Shown here piece after piece: positions 63,150 through 64,000 of a stretch of DNA of 64,000 bases (position 1 is the first letter of the stretch; each line of letters starts with the position of its first letter). The notes beneath the pieces are model-generated. The model made no database searches, was not told the DNA's origin, and saw nothing but the letters and a program-made list of their open reading frames with translations. The position numbers and the translations under genes were made by a program. Source of the DNA: an uncultured Acetatifactor sp. (GTDB lineage Bacteria > Bacillota > Clostridia > Lachnospirales > Lachnospiraceae); the NCBI RefSeq assembly GCF_910585425.1, contig NZ_CAJUCP010000016.1, positions 1 to 64,000 on the forward strand, in the 5' to 3' direction.

Positions 63150-64000
63150 TCAGCTTTTCTCACGAATTTCCGATGAGACGAGTTTCCCGTCTTCCCAGGC
63201 GATATCAACCACTTTTCCGCCCTTAATCCGAAGCCCCCTGGCATAGCCCGAGGCGAACTGCTTCGGCAGTGCTGGCAGCAGCATGACTTCCCCGCCCCGA
63301 TCCTGCACCAGCATGTTGCATATACCCGCGATGCCGCCGAAGTTCCCGTCGATCTGGAAGGGCTCATGGGCGTCCCACAGATTGGGGTAGGTGGACCTGG
63401 TCAGCAGGATGTGCAGATATTTCCAAGCCTGCTCCCCGTCCTTCAATATGCCGAACAGGTTCACGATCCAGGCGCAGCTCCAGCCCGTGTATCCGCCTCC
63501 GTTCTTCAGCCGCGTCTCCAGGGAGATCCGGGCCGCCTCCATCATGTCCTGCCTGTCCGCCCAGAGCTCCGACGGATAGAGGCCGTACAGATGGGACACA
63601 TGCCTGTGCCCAGGCTCCACCTCCCGGTACTCCCTGGCCCACTCCAGAATCTGGCCGAAGCTCCCCTTCTTCACAGGCTCCAGCTTCGACAGGCGCTCCT
63701 CCACCTCCCGGATCAGCGGGTCTTCTATGGCAAGAATCTCGCATATCTTCAGGAAATGCCGGAACACGTCCTCCGTCAGCTCCAGGTCCATGGCGGAGCC
63801 GTAGGTGACGCAGCAACTCTCCCCCTCCGGGGTGTAGTAGCAGTTCTCCGGGGATGTGGAGGGACATGTGACATACCTCCCCTCATGCTCCACCAGCCAG
63901 TCCACCAAAAACAGGGCATTGGCCCGGAACATGGGATAGGCCTTCCGGCGCAGAAAATCCCGGTCCCCGCTGTACTCATAGTAATGGTAGAATTCCTGGG
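63150..64000 (-). CDS. GH95-like alpha-L-fucosidase, partial (N-terminus off window)
   Basis: About 283 codons are visible; the start lies beyond the window end. Signatures of GH95: CPSTSPENCYY, HRHVSHLYGLYPSELW, NGGGYTGWSCAWIVNLFGIL and WDAHEPFQIDGNFGGIAGICNML. The family releases alpha-1,2-linked fucose, for example from mucin or milk glycans. Followed by the GH78 gene on the same strand, so the two may form a deglycosylation unit. The presence of a signal peptide cannot be judged. Confidence 0.92.
   Translation of the reverse strand, partial: QEFYHYYEYSGDRDFLRRKAYPMFRANALFLVDWLVEHEGRYVTCPSTSPENCYYTPEGESCCVTYGSAMDLELTEDVFRHFLKICEILAIEDPLIREVEERLSKLEPVKKGSFGQILEWAREYREVEPGHRHVSHLYGLYPSELWADRQDMMEAARISLETRLKNGGGYTGWSCAWIVNLFGILKDGEQAWKYLHILLTRSTYPNLWDAHEPFQIDGNFGGIAGICNMLVQDRGGEVMLLPALPKQFASGYARGLRIKGGKVVDIAWEDGKLVSSEIREKS

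Overview
The window reads as one stretch of chromosome from a GC-rich, low-GC-lineage Firmicute, most likely a gut Lachnospiraceae (Clostridia). The reasons are strong AGGAGG ribosome binding sites, Firmicute-type sortases, SipW and TasA-like proteins, a YesM/YesN-type two-component pair beside sugar ABC genes, DUF975 and DUF4190-type membrane proteins, and GH78 and GH95 glycosidases. No tRNA, rRNA or CRISPR array was seen. The species cannot be named from the sequence.

Layout. 1-3.9 kb: a heterodimeric ABC exporter under a MarR regulator with two tandem palindromic operators. 4.0-4.7 kb: an AT-richer PIN-domain toxin-antitoxin pair. 4.7-23.9 kb (minus strand): a large surface-fibre locus. 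In transcription order it holds a BTAD regulator, a small conserved protein, a 2073-residue LPSTG adhesin, an LPSTG pilin, two class C sortases, a pilin-like secreted protein, three TasA/CalY-like proteins, a membrane-anchored partner, a SipW-type signal peptidase and a class B sortase. Many genes overlap by ATGA or sit close together, so it looks like one machine combining sortase pili with TasA-like fibres. 24-27.5 kb: an AP2/zinc-knuckle protein, a tyrosine recombinase and a methyltransferase, with two inverted copies of a 20-bp palindromic repeat. 27.5-30 kb: Tex with an Ala/Gly-rich insert.

30-40.5 kb (minus): a carbohydrate-uptake locus of a GH39-like enzyme, DMT transporter, beta-propeller glycosidase, solute-binding lipoprotein, two permeases, sensor kinase and AraC-type response regulator. 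40.7-42.5 kb (plus): a DUF4190-like protein, an SprA-like HExxH protein and a DUF975 protein. 42.6-46.8 kb (minus): secA, two micro-genes and prfB with its programmed +1 frameshift. 46.8-50.3 kb: a GntR/ABC-2 operon. 50.4-60.5 kb: Nudix hydrolase, AAA/PD-(D/E)XK protein, PepF, small genes, an FAD oxidoreductase, two lineage-type hypotheticals, a LytTR regulator coupled to a 73-residue ORF, a Uma2 nuclease and a hypothetical. 60.7-64 kb: GH78 rhamnosidase-like and GH95 fucosidase-like genes; the second runs off the end.

The most unusual feature is the set of short tandem repeats. An 18-nt family lies in the sortase/pilin junction, where it is read in two frames, and again inside the GH78 gene. 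A 34/35-nt array lies in the fibre locus. In both families the transcribed strand shows repeated Shine-Dalgarno-spacer-ATG modules. In addition, two 102-bp MITE-like elements with 5 differences lie 3.3 kb apart in inverted orientation, and one has rewritten the end of a small gene.
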